Shown here piece after piece: positions 38,385 through 50,900 of a stretch of 64,000 nt of DNA. Location: assembly GCF_026151205.1 (NCBI RefSeq), contig NC_087074.1, positions 13,469,742 to 13,533,741 on the forward strand, written 5' to 3'. The DNA comes from Bolinopsis microptera (taxonomy: Eukaryota > Ctenophora > Tentaculata > Lobata > Bolinopsidae). The position numbers and the translations under genes were made by a program. How positions within the stretch are numbered: the first letter of the stretch is position 1; every line of letters begins with the position of its first letter. A model generated the notes under the pieces. That model saw nothing but the letters and a program-made list of their open reading frames with translations. It did no database searches and had not been told where the DNA came from.

Positions 38385-38712
38385 GAATGAATCTCTCCAG
38401 GACTTAGCCAACTAGAAAGACTAAAAAACAAAGACTCTACAAACATCTCAGAGAAATAATAACACCTTAAAGAATAAAGAGGGAGGATCCAGGACCCCGA
38501 AATCCACCACGTTTCTGTACTTTCAGAGGTACCAATGTGGCAGGAAACCAGGGCTCATACTGCCCCTGAGCTAAAGCAGTAGAGGAGATGGCGGCTTCTC
38601 TGGGATCTAACACATCCTGAAACAGACCAACTCTATGTCCCAACACACTGGTGTTGGGATGTCTGCCCTCGGTGCCTGCCCGGGTCAATAAAGCAGTCAA
38701 GCATCATGAATG
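38385..38712 (+). repeat. LINE 3' end and UTR, copy 2
   Basis: Plus-strand copy of the sequence at 36690-37030, starting in the last codons of the ORF and running to AATAAAGCAGTCAAGCATCATG. About 10% divergent from copy 1 by eye, with changes spread evenly. Confidence 0.75.
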
Positions 38713-39770
38713 TTAGGATGAGCATTCTCAACCAGTAGATGTGGGAACTCCCACAAAAGACCAAAACAGATCTAAAGAGACAATTAGCAAACTCGGAAAA
38801 ATAGACTCAAATTTGTTTATATAATTCAAAGCGTATGTTATTGCCCACAATAAGGGGCCCGTTAATAATTAATTAAATTATTAACTATTTTAGATTTAAT
38901 AATAATAATTACCTGAGGATCCCAAGCAATCATAACATAATTGAGATTCGGCAGATTGAGAGGCTGCGCGCCGCCCAGTAATATTCATTAAGAATTAAAA
39001 CCAACTCAGTTAAACAAAAATTCAGTTAAACAAAAATTTCAATTTTATGCCATTTATTACAGATTAAACAAGTTTACAATAAATCAATTTGATATTTAAC
39101 GGAATCCTAATTCAATGTGCAGTATGGTTGTCACTCTTTAAATAGATTAGATATAGGTTGACGGGGCAAAGGAGTGTGCGTGCTGTTCGCTATTGCTCAC
39201 ACCAAACGGCAACCTAGTAAATGTTTTGTATGAACACCGGTCTCCATAACGATACAAAATTAGGATTGTAGAATTTATTGTATAACTATTAGTGCAGTGG
39301 AGGTAGCGGTGTGGTGCATTAATAGAGTGACAGCCTACTGATTTAGAGTTGTTTTTAAGTGAGCATAATGGGTGTATTTTTGGATCTAATGGCAACTTTA
39401 AAATTTCTTTTAATCATTTATTAAATATCAGTTTAAAAATATATAAATCTGGAATCTGTTCACTCTGTGAACCAGTCCTATAAAAATTTCGAAAACCCTC
39501 CTAAATTAAATATTAAAAACGTCTCAGTAATGGAAATAGTCATACAATTAAGAAAAAAATTATTAGTAAACATAATAGATAATTCAATACCCCAAAAGAA
39601 CAGTTATAATGCACACACAAATGTATCATGTGGCTAAAGCAGAAGATAAAAGAGTACAATAAACATTTTTTATTTGAACTGACATTTTATTTTGTTTCAA
39701 ATGAATAATCACCCCTATAAAACTGAAGACATTTCATTTGGCTTCAAAAACATAAATTTAGGGAAAATTA
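38713..39770. other. AT-rich noncoding DNA
   Basis: No supported gene. A minus-strand peptide with FTRLPFGVSNS near 39200 faintly recalls a Gypsy RT motif but is too short to call. Confidence 0.4.
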
Positions 39771-40797
39771 AAATTAAATTTTTTTTAAATTAATTTTTAA
39801 AAAGGGTTTAAAAAAAAATAAAAGATTGGCCTTTTAATTTTCCCCCCCTTTTTTTTTGGAAAAAAAAAAAAAAATTTTTTGGGAAAAAAAAAAGGGGGGT
39901 TTAAAAAACCAAAAAAAAAAAAAAAAATTTTTTTTTTTAATTAAGGGTTTTTTGGGCCAAAAAAAAAAAAGGGTTGGGGGGCCCAAAACCCCCAAGGGGC
40001 CCCCCAAAAGGAAAAAAAAATTTTTTTTTTAAAAAAAAAAACTTTAAAAATTTTTTGGAAAAAAAGGGGGGTTGGGGGTTTTTTAAAAAACCCCAAAATT
40101 TTTTTTTTTTTGGGGAAAAATTTTTTTTTTATTTTTTTTAAAATTTTTTTAAAAAAAAAAAAAAAAAAAAAGGGGGGGGCCCCTTTAAAAGGAAAAAAAC
40201 CCCCCTTTTTTTTTAAAAATTTTTTAAAAGGTTTAAAAAAAAAAAAAAATTTTTTTTTTTTTCCCCATAAAAAAAAACCCAAAAAAAAAAAAAAAAAAAG
40301 GGGCCAGGGGGTTTAAGGGGGGGGAAAAAAAAAAATTTTTTTTAAAACCCATTTAATTTTTTTAAAAAGGTTTTAAAAAAAAAATTTTTAATTTAAAAAA
40401 ATTTGGGAAAATTTTTTGGGAAATTTAATTCCTTTTTAGAAAAAAAAAGGGGTTTTTTTCCCCCCAAAAATTTTTTTTTAAAAATTTCCCCAATTTTAAA
40501 ATTTTTTGGGGGGGCCCCCCCCCCAAAAAAAAAACCCCCCCCTTTTTTTTTAAAAAATTTTTGGGGGGTTTTTTTGGGGGAAAAAAAAAAAAAAGGGGGG
40601 GTTTTTTTTTTTAAAAAAAAAAAAGGGGGGGGGAAAAAAATTAAAATTAAAAAGGGGGTTTTTTTTTATTTTTTTTTTTTTTTTGGGGGGAAAAAAAAAA
40701 GGGGGGTTTTCCCCCCAAAAAAAAAAAGGAATTAATTTCCCCAAAAATTATTTTTTTTTTTTTAAAATTTAAAAACCTGGGGGTTTCTTTTTTTTTT
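39771..40797. other. Homopolymer-inflated sequence, probable artefact
   Basis: Same corrupted texture as 27081-30835, running straight into the first satellite unit, which begins mid-unit at 40798. Confidence 0.85.
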
Positions 40798-41768
40798 TCC
40801 TCAACATAGCTCTTTCCTAGTTTGCAAGAGCGTCAGAATTGGAAAATATTTCCTTTGAGCCATGGCTAATGAGCCACGTGAGGGTCACGAGATAGCATGT
40901 CAGCACTCCAACGACCTCACCTGACGATCTCGTGTTTCAGATAATGGATTCTCCATTAGGTCCATAAAAGGCATGTAATTAGATGTGTTCAGGATGCAGC
41001 CCAATACTGCCCAGAGTACATCCAATAGCTGTACACAATGTGTATTGCCCAGAACTGTGGATTGCTTTTTTCCCTGAACCAAAAAACCAAGATCTTGGTG
41101 AAAGGATGACGATTTTTAGCCAAAGATATGAGCCAAGTTAGGGGTACCTGCTCCTAAAAAAGGGTCACCCTCTCAAAGGATGAGCATGACACGGCAGCTG
41201 TTAGCTTTGTTTTATCTTTATTCGTTTCATTAGAGCCCTCCTGAAGGAAGGCTTACCAAAAGATGTGAGGTCTGGTCTCCTGAGAGAACCAGTTACACAT
41301 TGGAACTTAATCTTACCTCAAATTATTTGTTATATAGTAGTGTTGAAAGTATTAAAACTGCAGATAGAGTGGTCTCTTGCCTATTTCTTCCTCAACATAG
41401 CTCTTTCCTAGTTTGCAAGAGCGTCAGAATTGGAAAATATTTCCTTTGAGCCATGGCTAATGAGCCACGTGAGGGTCACGAGATAGCATGTCAGCACTCC
41501 AACGACCTCACCTGACGATCTCGTGTTTCAGATAATGGATTCTCCATTAGGTCCATAAAAGGCATGTAATTAGATGTGTTCAGGATGCAGCCCAATACTG
41601 CCCAGAGTACATCCAATAGCTGTACACAATGTGTATTGCCCAGAACTGTGGATTGCTTTTTTCCCTGAACCAAAAAACCAAGATCTTGGTGAAAGGATGA
41701 CGATTTTTAGCCAAAGATATGAGCCAAGTTAGGGGTACCTGCTCCTAAAAAAGGGTCACCCTCTCAAA

Positions 41769-41925
41769 AAACTCCCATTTGAAGCAAGATTATTGCCCAG
41801 AACTGTGGATTGCTTTTTTCCCTGAACCAAAAAACCAAGATCTTGGTGAAAGGATGACGATTTTTAGCCAAAGATATGAGCCAAGTTAGGGGTACCTGCT
41901 CCTAAAAAAGGGTCACCCTCTCAAA
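41769..41925 (+). repeat. Partial satellite unit with 23-bp foreign junction
   Basis: Between units 2 and 3 the period is 748 bp instead of 591. The extra 157 bp comprise about 23 bp of non-satellite sequence (ACTCCCATTTGAAGCAAG core) and a 134-bp repeat of the end of the unit. Confidence 0.88.
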
Positions 41926-44900
41926 GGATGAGCATGACACGGCAGCTGTTAGCTTTGTTTTATCTTTATTCGTTTCATTAGAGCCCTCCTGAAGGAAGGC
42001 TTACCAAAAGATGTGAGGTCTGGTCTCCTGAGAGAACCAGTTACACATTGGAACTTAATCTTACCTCAAATTATTTGTTATATAGTAGTGTTGAAAGTAT
42101 TAAAACTGCAGATAGAGTGGTCTCTTGCCTATTTCTTCCTCAACATAGCTCTTTCCTAGTTTGCAAGAGCGTCAGAATTGGAAAATATTTCCTTTGAGCC
42201 ATGGCTAATGAGCCACGTGAGGGTCACGAGATAGCATGTCAGCACTCCAACGACCTCACCTGACGATCTCGTGTTTCAGATAATGGATTCTCCATTAGGT
42301 CCATAAAAGGCATGTAATTAGATGTGTTCAGGATGCAGCCCAATACTGCCCAGAGTACATCCAATAGCTGTACACAATCTGTATTGCCCAGAACTGTGGA
42401 TTGCTTTTTTCCCTGAACCAAAAAACCAAGATCTTGGTGAAAGGATGACGATTTTTAGCCAAAGATATGAGCCAAGTTAGGGGTACCTGCTCCTAAAAAA
42501 GGGTCACCCTCTCAAAGGATGAGCATGACACGGCAGCTGTTAGCTTTGTTTTATCTTTATTCGTTTCATTAGAGCCCTCCTGAAGGAAGGCTTACCAAAA
42601 GATGTGAGGTCTGGTCTCCTGAGAGAACCAGTTACACATTGGAACTTAATCTTACCTCAAATTATTTGTTATATAGTAGTGTTGAAAGTATTAAAACTGC
42701 AGATAGAGTGGTCTCTTGCCTATTTCTTCCTCAACATAGCTCTTTCCTAGTTTGCAAGAGCGTCAGAATTGGAAAATATTTCCTTTGAGCCATGGCTAAT
42801 GAGCCACGTGAGGGTCACGAGATAGCATGTCAGCACTCCAACGACCTCACCTGACGATCTCGTGTTTCAGATAATGGATTCTCCATTAGGTCCATAAAAG
42901 GCATGTAATTAGATGTGTTCAGGATGCAGCCCAATACTGCCCAGAGTACATCCAATAGCTGTACACAATCTGTATTGCCCAGAACTGTGGATTGCTTTTT
43001 TCCCTGAACCAAAAAACCAAGATCTTGGTGAAAGGATGACGATTTTTAGCCAAAGATATGAGCCAAGTTAGGGGTACCTGCTCCTAAAAAAGGGTCACCC
43101 TCTCAAAGGATGAGCATGACACGGCAGCTGTTAGCTTTGTTTTATCTTTATTCGTTTCATTAGAGCCCTCCTGAAGGAAGGCTTACCAAAAGATGTGAGG
43201 TCTGGTCTCCTGAGAGAACCAGTTACACATTGGAACTTAATCTTACCTCAAATTATTTGTTATATAGTAGTGTTGAAAGTATTAAAACTGCAGATAGAGT
43301 GGTCTCTTGCCTATTTCTTCCTCAACATAGCTCTTTCCTAGTTTGCAAGAGCGTCAGAATTGGAAAATATTTCCTTTGAGCCATGGCTAATGAGCCACGT
43401 GAGGGTCACGAGATAGCATGTCAGCACTCCAACGACCTCACCTGACGATCTCGTGTTTCAGATAATGGATTCTCCATTAGGTCCATAAAAGGCATGTAAT
43501 TAGATGTGTTCAGGATGCAGCCCAATACTGCCCAGAGTACATCCAATAGCTGTACACAATCTGTATTGCCCAGAACTGTGGATTGCTTTTTTCCCTGAAC
43601 CAAAAAACCAAGATCTTGGTGAAAGGATGACGATTTTTAGCCAAAGATATGAGCCAAGTTAGGGGTACCTGCTCCTAAAAAAGGGTCACCCTCTCAAAGG
43701 ATGAGCATGACACGGCAGCTGTTAGCTTTGTTTTATCTTTATTCGTTTCATTAGAGCCCTCCTGAAGGAAGGCTTACCAAAAGATGTGAGGTCTGGTCTC
43801 CTGAGAGAACCAGTTACACATTGGAACTTAATCTTACCTCAAATTATTTGTTATATAGTAGTGTTGAAAGTATTAAAACTGCAGATAGAGTGGTCTCTTG
43901 CCTATTTCTTCCTCAACATAGCTCTTTCCTAGTTTGCAAGAGCGTCAGAATTGGAAAATATTTCCTTTGAGCCATGGCTAATGAGCCACGTGAGGGTCAC
44001 GAGATAGCATGTCAGCACTCCAACGACCTCACCTGACGATCTCGTGTTTCAGATAATGGATTCTCCATTAGGTCCATAAAAGGCATGTAATTAGATGTGT
44101 TCAGGATGCAGCCCAATACTGCCCAGAGTACATCCAATAGCTGTACACAATCTGTATTGCCCAGAACTGTGGATTGCTTTTTTCCCTGAACCAAAAAACC
44201 AAGATCTTGGTGAAAGGATGACGATTTTTAGCCAAAGATATGAGCCAAGTTAGGGGTACCTGCTCCTAAAAAAGGGTCACCCTCTCAAAGGATGAGCATG
44301 ACACGGCAGCTGTTAGCTTTGTTTTATCTTTATTCGTTTCATTAGAGCCCTCCTGAAGGAAGGCTTACCAAAAGATGTGAGGTCTGGTCTCCTGAGAGAA
44401 CCAGTTACACATTGGAACTTAATCTTACCTCAAATTATTTGTTATATAGTAGTGTTGAAAGTATTAAAACTGCAGATAGAGTGGTCTCTTGCCTATTTCT
44501 TCCTCAACATAGCTCTTTCCTAGTTTGCAAGAGCGTCAGAATTGGAAAATATTTCCTTTGAGCCATGGCTAATGAGCCACGTGAGGGTCACGAGATAGCA
44601 TGTCAGCACTCCAACGACCTCACCTGACGATCTCGTGTTTCAGATAATGGATTCTCCATTAGGTCCATAAAAGGCATGTAATTAGATGTGTTCAGGATGC
44701 AGCCCAATACTGCCCAGAGTACATCCAATAGCTGTACACAATCTGTATTGCCCAGAACTGTGGATTGCTTTTTTCCCTGAACCTAAAAACCAAGATCTTG
44801 GTGAAAGGATGACGATTTTTAGCCAAAGATATGAGCCAAGTTAGGGGTACCTGCTCCTAAAAAAGGGTCACCCTCTCAAAGGATGAGCATGACACGGCAG

Positions 44901-47900
44901 CTGTTAGCTTTGTTTTATCTTTATTCGTTTCATTAGAGCCCTCCTGAAGGAAGGCTTACCAAAAGATGTGAGGTCTGGTCTCCTGAGAGAACCAGTTACA
45001 CATTGGAACTTAATCTTACCTCAAATTATTTGTTATATAGTAGTGTTGAAAGTATTAAAACTGCAGATAGAGTGGTCTCTTGCCTATTTCTTCCTCAACA
45101 TAGCTCTTTCCTAGTTTGCAAGAGCGTCAGAATTGGAAAATATTTCCTTTGAGCCATGGCTAATGAGCCACGTGAGGGTCACGAGATAGCATGTCAGCAC
45201 TCCAACGACCTCACCTGACGATCTCGTGTTTCAGATAATGGATTCTCCATTAGGTCCATAAAAGGCATGTAATTAGATGTGTTCAGGATGCAGCCCAATA
45301 CTGCCCAGAGTACATCCAATAGCTGTACACAATCTGTATTGCCCAGAACTGTGGATTGCTTTTTTCCCTGAACCAAAAAACCAAGATCTTGGTGAAAGGA
45401 TGACGATTTTTAGCCAAAGATATGAGCCAAGTTAGGGGTACCTGCTCCTAAAAAAGGGTCACCCTCTCAAAGGATGAGCATGACACGGCAGCTGTTAGCT
45501 TTGTTTTATCTTTATTCGTTTCATTAGAGCCCTCCTGAAGGAAGGCTTACCAAAAGATGTGAGGTCTGGTCTCCTGAGAGAACCAGTTACACATTGGAAC
45601 TTAATCTTACCTCAAATTATTTGTTATATAGTAGTGTTGAAAGTATTAAAACTGCAGATAGAGTGGTCTCTTGCCTATTTCTTCCTCAACATAGCTCTTT
45701 CCTAGTTTGCAAGAGCGTCAGAATTGGAAAATATTTCCTTTGAGCCATGGCTAATGAGCCACGTGAGGGTCACGAGATAGCATGTCAGCACTCCAACGAC
45801 CTCACCTGACGATCTCGTGTTTCAGATAATGGATTCTCCATTAGGTCCATAAAAGGCATGTAATTAGATGTGTTCAGGATGCAGCCCAATACTGCCCAGA
45901 GTACATCCAATAGCTGTACACAATCTGTATTGCCCAGAACTGTGGATTGCTTTTTTCCCTGAACCAAAAAACCAAGATCTTGGTGAAAGGATGACGATTT
46001 TTAGCCAAAGATATGAGCCAAGTTAGGGGTACCTGCTCCTAAAAAAGGGTCACCCTCTCAAAGGATGAGCATGACACGGCAGCTGTTAGCTTTGTTTTAT
46101 CTTTATTCGTTTCATTAGAGCCCTCCTGAAGGAAGGCTTACCAAAAGATGTGAGGTCTGGTCTCCTGAGAGAACCAGTTACACATTGGAACTTAATCTTA
46201 CCTCAAATTATTTGTTATATAGTAGTGTTGAAAGTATTAAAACTGCAGATAGAGTGGTCTCTTGCCTATTTCTTCCTCAACATAGCTCTTTCCTAGTTTG
46301 CAAGAGCGTCAGAATTGGAAAATATTTCCTTTGAGCCATGGCTAATGAGCCACGTGAGGGTCACGAGATAGCATGTCAGCACTCCAACGACCTCACCTGA
46401 CGATCTCGTGTTTCAGATAATGGATTCTCCATTAGGTCCATAAAAGGCATGTAATTAGATGTGTTCAGGATGCAGCCCAATACTGCCCAGAGTACATCCA
46501 ATAGCTGTACACAATCTGTATTGCCCAGAACTGTGGATTGCTTTTTTCCCTGAACCAAAAAACCAAGATCTTGGTGAAAGGATGACGATTTTTAGCCAAA
46601 GATATGAGCCAAGTTAGGGGTACCTGCTCCTAAAAAAGGGTCACCCTCTCAAAGGATGAGCATGACACGGCAGCTGTTAGCTTTGTTTTATCTTTATTCG
46701 TTTCATTAGAGCCCTCCTGAAGGAAGGCTTACCAAAAGATGTGAGGTCTGGTCTCCTGAGAGAACCAGTTACACATTGGAACTTAATCTTACCTCAAATT
46801 ATTTGTTATATAGTAGTGTTGAAAGTATTAAAACTGCAGATAGAGTGGTCTCTTGCCTATTTCTTCCTCAACATAGCTCTTTCCTAGTTTGCAAGAGCGT
46901 CAGAATTGGAAAATATTTCCTTTGAGCCATGGCTAATGAGCCACGTGAGGGTCACGAGATAGCATGTCAGCACTCCAACGACCTCACCTGACGATCTCGT
47001 GTTTCAGATAATGGATTCTCCATTAGGTCCATAAAAGGCATGTAATTAGATGTGTTCAGGATGCAGCCCAATACTGCCCAGAGTACATCCAATAGCTGTA
47101 CACAATCTGTATTGCCCAGAACTGTGGATTGCTTTTTTCCCTGAACCAAAAAACCAAGATCTTGGTGAAAGGATGACGATTTTTAGCCAAAGATATGAGC
47201 CAAGTTAGGGGTACCTGCTCCTAAAAAAGGGTCACCCTCTCAAAGGATGAGCATGACACGGCAGCTGTTAGCTTTGTTTTATCTTTATTCGTTTCATTAG
47301 AGCCCTCCTGAAGGAAGGCTTACCAAAAGATGTGAGGTCTGGTCTCCTGAGAGAACCAGTTACACATTGGAACTTAATCTTACCTCAAATTATTTGTTAT
47401 ATAGTAGTGTTGAAAGTATTAAAACTGCAGATAGAGTGGTCTCTTGCCTATTTCTTCCTCAACATAGCTCTTTCCTAGTTTGCAAGAGCGTCAGAATTGG
47501 AAAATATTTCCTTTGAGCCATGGCTAATGAGCCACGTGAGGGTCACGAGATAGCATGTCAGCACTCCAACGACCTCACCTGACGATCTCGTGTTTCAGAT
47601 AATGGATTCTCCATTAGGTCCATAAAAGGCATGTAATTAGATGTGTTCAGGATGCAGCCCAATACTGCCCAGAGTACATCCAATAGCTGTACACAATCTG
47701 TATTGCCCAGAACTGTGGATTGCTTTTTTCCCTGAACCTAAAAACCAAGATCTTGGTGAAAGGATGACGATTTTTAGCCAAAGATATGAGCCAAGTTAGG
47801 GGTACCTGCTCCTAAAAAAGGGTCACCCTCTCAAAGGATGAGCATGACACGGCAGCTGTTAGCTTTGTTTTATCTTTATTCGTTTCATTAGAGCCCTCCT

Positions 47901-50900
47901 GAAGGAAGGCTTACCAAAAGATGTGAGGTCTGGTCTCCTGAGAGAACCAGTTACACATTGGAACTTAATCTTACCTCAAATTATTTGTTATATAGTAGTG
48001 TTGAAAGTATTAAAACTGCAGATAGAGTGGTCTCTTGCCTATTTCTTCCTCAACATAGCTCTTTCCTAGTTTGCAAGAGCGTCAGAATTGGAAAATATTT
48101 CCTTTGAGCCATGGCTAATGAGCCACGTGAGGGTCACGAGATAGCATGTCAGCACTCCAACGACCTCACCTGACGATCTCGTGTTTCAGATAATGGATTC
48201 TCCATTAGGTCCATAAAAGGCATGTAATTAGATGTGTTCAGGATGCAGCCCAATACTGCCCAGAGTACATCCAATAGCTGTACACAATCTGTATTGCCCA
48301 GAACTGTGGATTGCTTTTTTCCCTGAACCAAAAAACCAAGATCTTGGTGAAAGGATGACGATTTTTAGCCAAAGATATGAGCCAAGTTAGGGGTACCTGC
48401 TCCTAAAAAAGGGTCACCCTCTCAAAGGATGAGCATGACACGGCAGCTGTTAGCTTTGTTTTATCTTTATTCGTTTCATTAGAGCCCTCCTGAAGGAAGG
48501 CTTACCAAAAGATGTGAGGTCTGGTCTCCTGAGAGAACCAGTTACACATTGGAACTTAATCTTACCTCAAATTATTTGTTATATAGTAGTGTTGAAAGTA
48601 TTAAAACTGCAGATAGAGTGGTCTCTTGCCTATTTCTTCCTCAACATAGCTCTTTCCTAGTTTGCAAGAGCGTCAGAATTGGAAAATATTTCCTTTGAGC
48701 CATGGCTAATGAGCCACGTGAGGGTCACGAGATAGCATGTCAGCACTCCAACGACCTCACCTGACGATCTCGTGTTTCAGATAATGGATTCTCCATTAGG
48801 TCCATAAAAGGCATGTAATTAGATGTGTTCAGGATGCAGCCCAATACTGCCCAGAGTACATCCAATAGCTGTACACAATCTGTATTGCCCAGAACTGTGG
48901 ATTGCTTTTTTCCCTGAACCAAAAAACCAAGATCTTGGTGAAAGGATGACGATTTTTAGCCAAAGATATGAGCCAAGTTAGGGGTACCTGCTCCTAAAAA
49001 AGGGTCACCCTCTCAAAGGATGAGCATGACACGGCAGCTGTTAGCTTTGTTTTATCTTTATTCGTTTCATTAGAGCCCTCCTGAAGGAAGGCTTACCAAA
49101 AGATGTGAGGTCTGGTCTCCTGAGAGAACCAGTTACACATTGGAACTTAATCTTACCTCAAATTATTTGTTATATAGTAGTGTTGAAAGTATTAAAACTG
49201 CAGATAGAGTGGTCTCTTGCCTATTTCTTCCTCAACATAGCTCTTTCCTAGTTTGCAAGAGCGTCAGAATTGGAAAATATTTCCTTTGAGCCATGGCTAA
49301 TGAGCCACGTGAGGGTCACGAGATAGCATGTCAGCACTCCAACGACCTCACCTGACGATCTCGTGTTTCAGATAATGGATTCTCCATTAGGTCCATAAAA
49401 GGCATGTAATTAGATGTGTTCAGGATGCAGCCCAATACTGCCCAGAGTACATCCAATAGCTGTACACAATCTGTATTGCCCAGAACTGTGGATTGCTTTT
49501 TTCCCTGAACCAAAAAACCAAGATCTTGGTGAAAGGATGACGATTTTTAGCCAAAGATATGAGCCAAGTTAGGGGTACCTGCTCCTAAAAAAGGGTCACC
49601 CTCTCAAAGGATGAGCATGACACGGCAGCTGTTAGCTTTGTTTTATCTTTATTCGTTTCATTAGAGCCCTCCTGAAGGAAGGCTTACCAAAAGATGTGAG
49701 GTCTGGTCTCCTGAGAGAACCAGTTACACATTGGAACTTAATCTTACCTCAAATTATTTGTTATATAGTAGTGTTGAAAGTATTAAAACTGCAGATAGAG
49801 TGGTCTCTTGCCTATTTCTTCCTCAACATAGCTCTTTCCTAGTTTGCAAGAGCGTCAGAATTGGAAAATATTTCCTTTGAGCCATGGCTAATGAGCCACG
49901 TGAGGGTCACGAGATAGCATGTCAGCACTCCAACGACCTCACCTGACGATCTCGTGTTTCAGATAATGGATTCTCCATTAGGTCCATAAAAGGCATGTAA
50001 TTAGATGTGTTCAGGATGCAGCCCAATACTGCCCAGAGTACATCCAATAGCTGTACACAATCTGTATTGCCCAGAACTGTGGATTGCTTTTTTCCCTGAA
50101 CCAAAAAACCAAGATCTTGGTGAAAGGATGACGATTTTTAGCCAAAGATATGAGCCAAGTTAGGGGTACCTGCTCCTAAAAAAGGGTCACCCTCTCAAAG
50201 GATGAGCATGACACGGCAGCTGTTAGCTTTGTTTTATCTTTATTCGTTTCATTAGAGCCCTCCTGAAGGAAGGCTTACCAAAAGATGTGAGGTCTGGTCT
50301 CCTGAGAGAACCAGTTACACATTGGAACTTAATCTTACCTCAAATTATTTGTTATATAGTAGTGTTGAAAGTATTAAAACTGCAGATAGAGTGGTCTCTT
50401 GCCTATTTCTTCCTCAACATAGCTCTTTCCTAGTTTGCAAGAGCGTCAGAATTGGAAAATATTTCCTTTGAGCCATGGCTAATGAGCCACGTGAGAGTCA
50501 CGAGATAGCATGTCAGCACTCCAACGACCTCACCTGACGATCTCGTGTTTCAGATAATGGATTCTCCATTAGGTCCATAAAAGGCATGTAATTAGATGTG
50601 TTCAGGATGCAGCCCAATACTGCCCAGAGTACATCCAATAGCTGTACACAATCTGTATTGCCCAGAACTGTGGATTGCTTTTTTCCCTGAACCAAAAAAC
50701 CAAGATCTTGGTGAAAGGATGACGATTTTTAGCCAAAGATATGAGCCAAGTTAGGGGTACCTGCTCCTAAAAAAGGGTCACCCTCTCAAAGGATGAGCAT
50801 GACACGGCAGCTGTTAGCTTTGTTTTATCTTTATTCGTTTCATTAGAGCCCTCCTGAAGGAAGGCTTACCAAAAGATGTGAGGTCTGGTCTCCTGAGAGA

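Noticed and set aside
39147..39395. Possible Gypsy RT fragment (FTRLPFGVSNS)
   Set aside because: Only about ten residues resemble the motif, and neighbouring RT motifs are absent.
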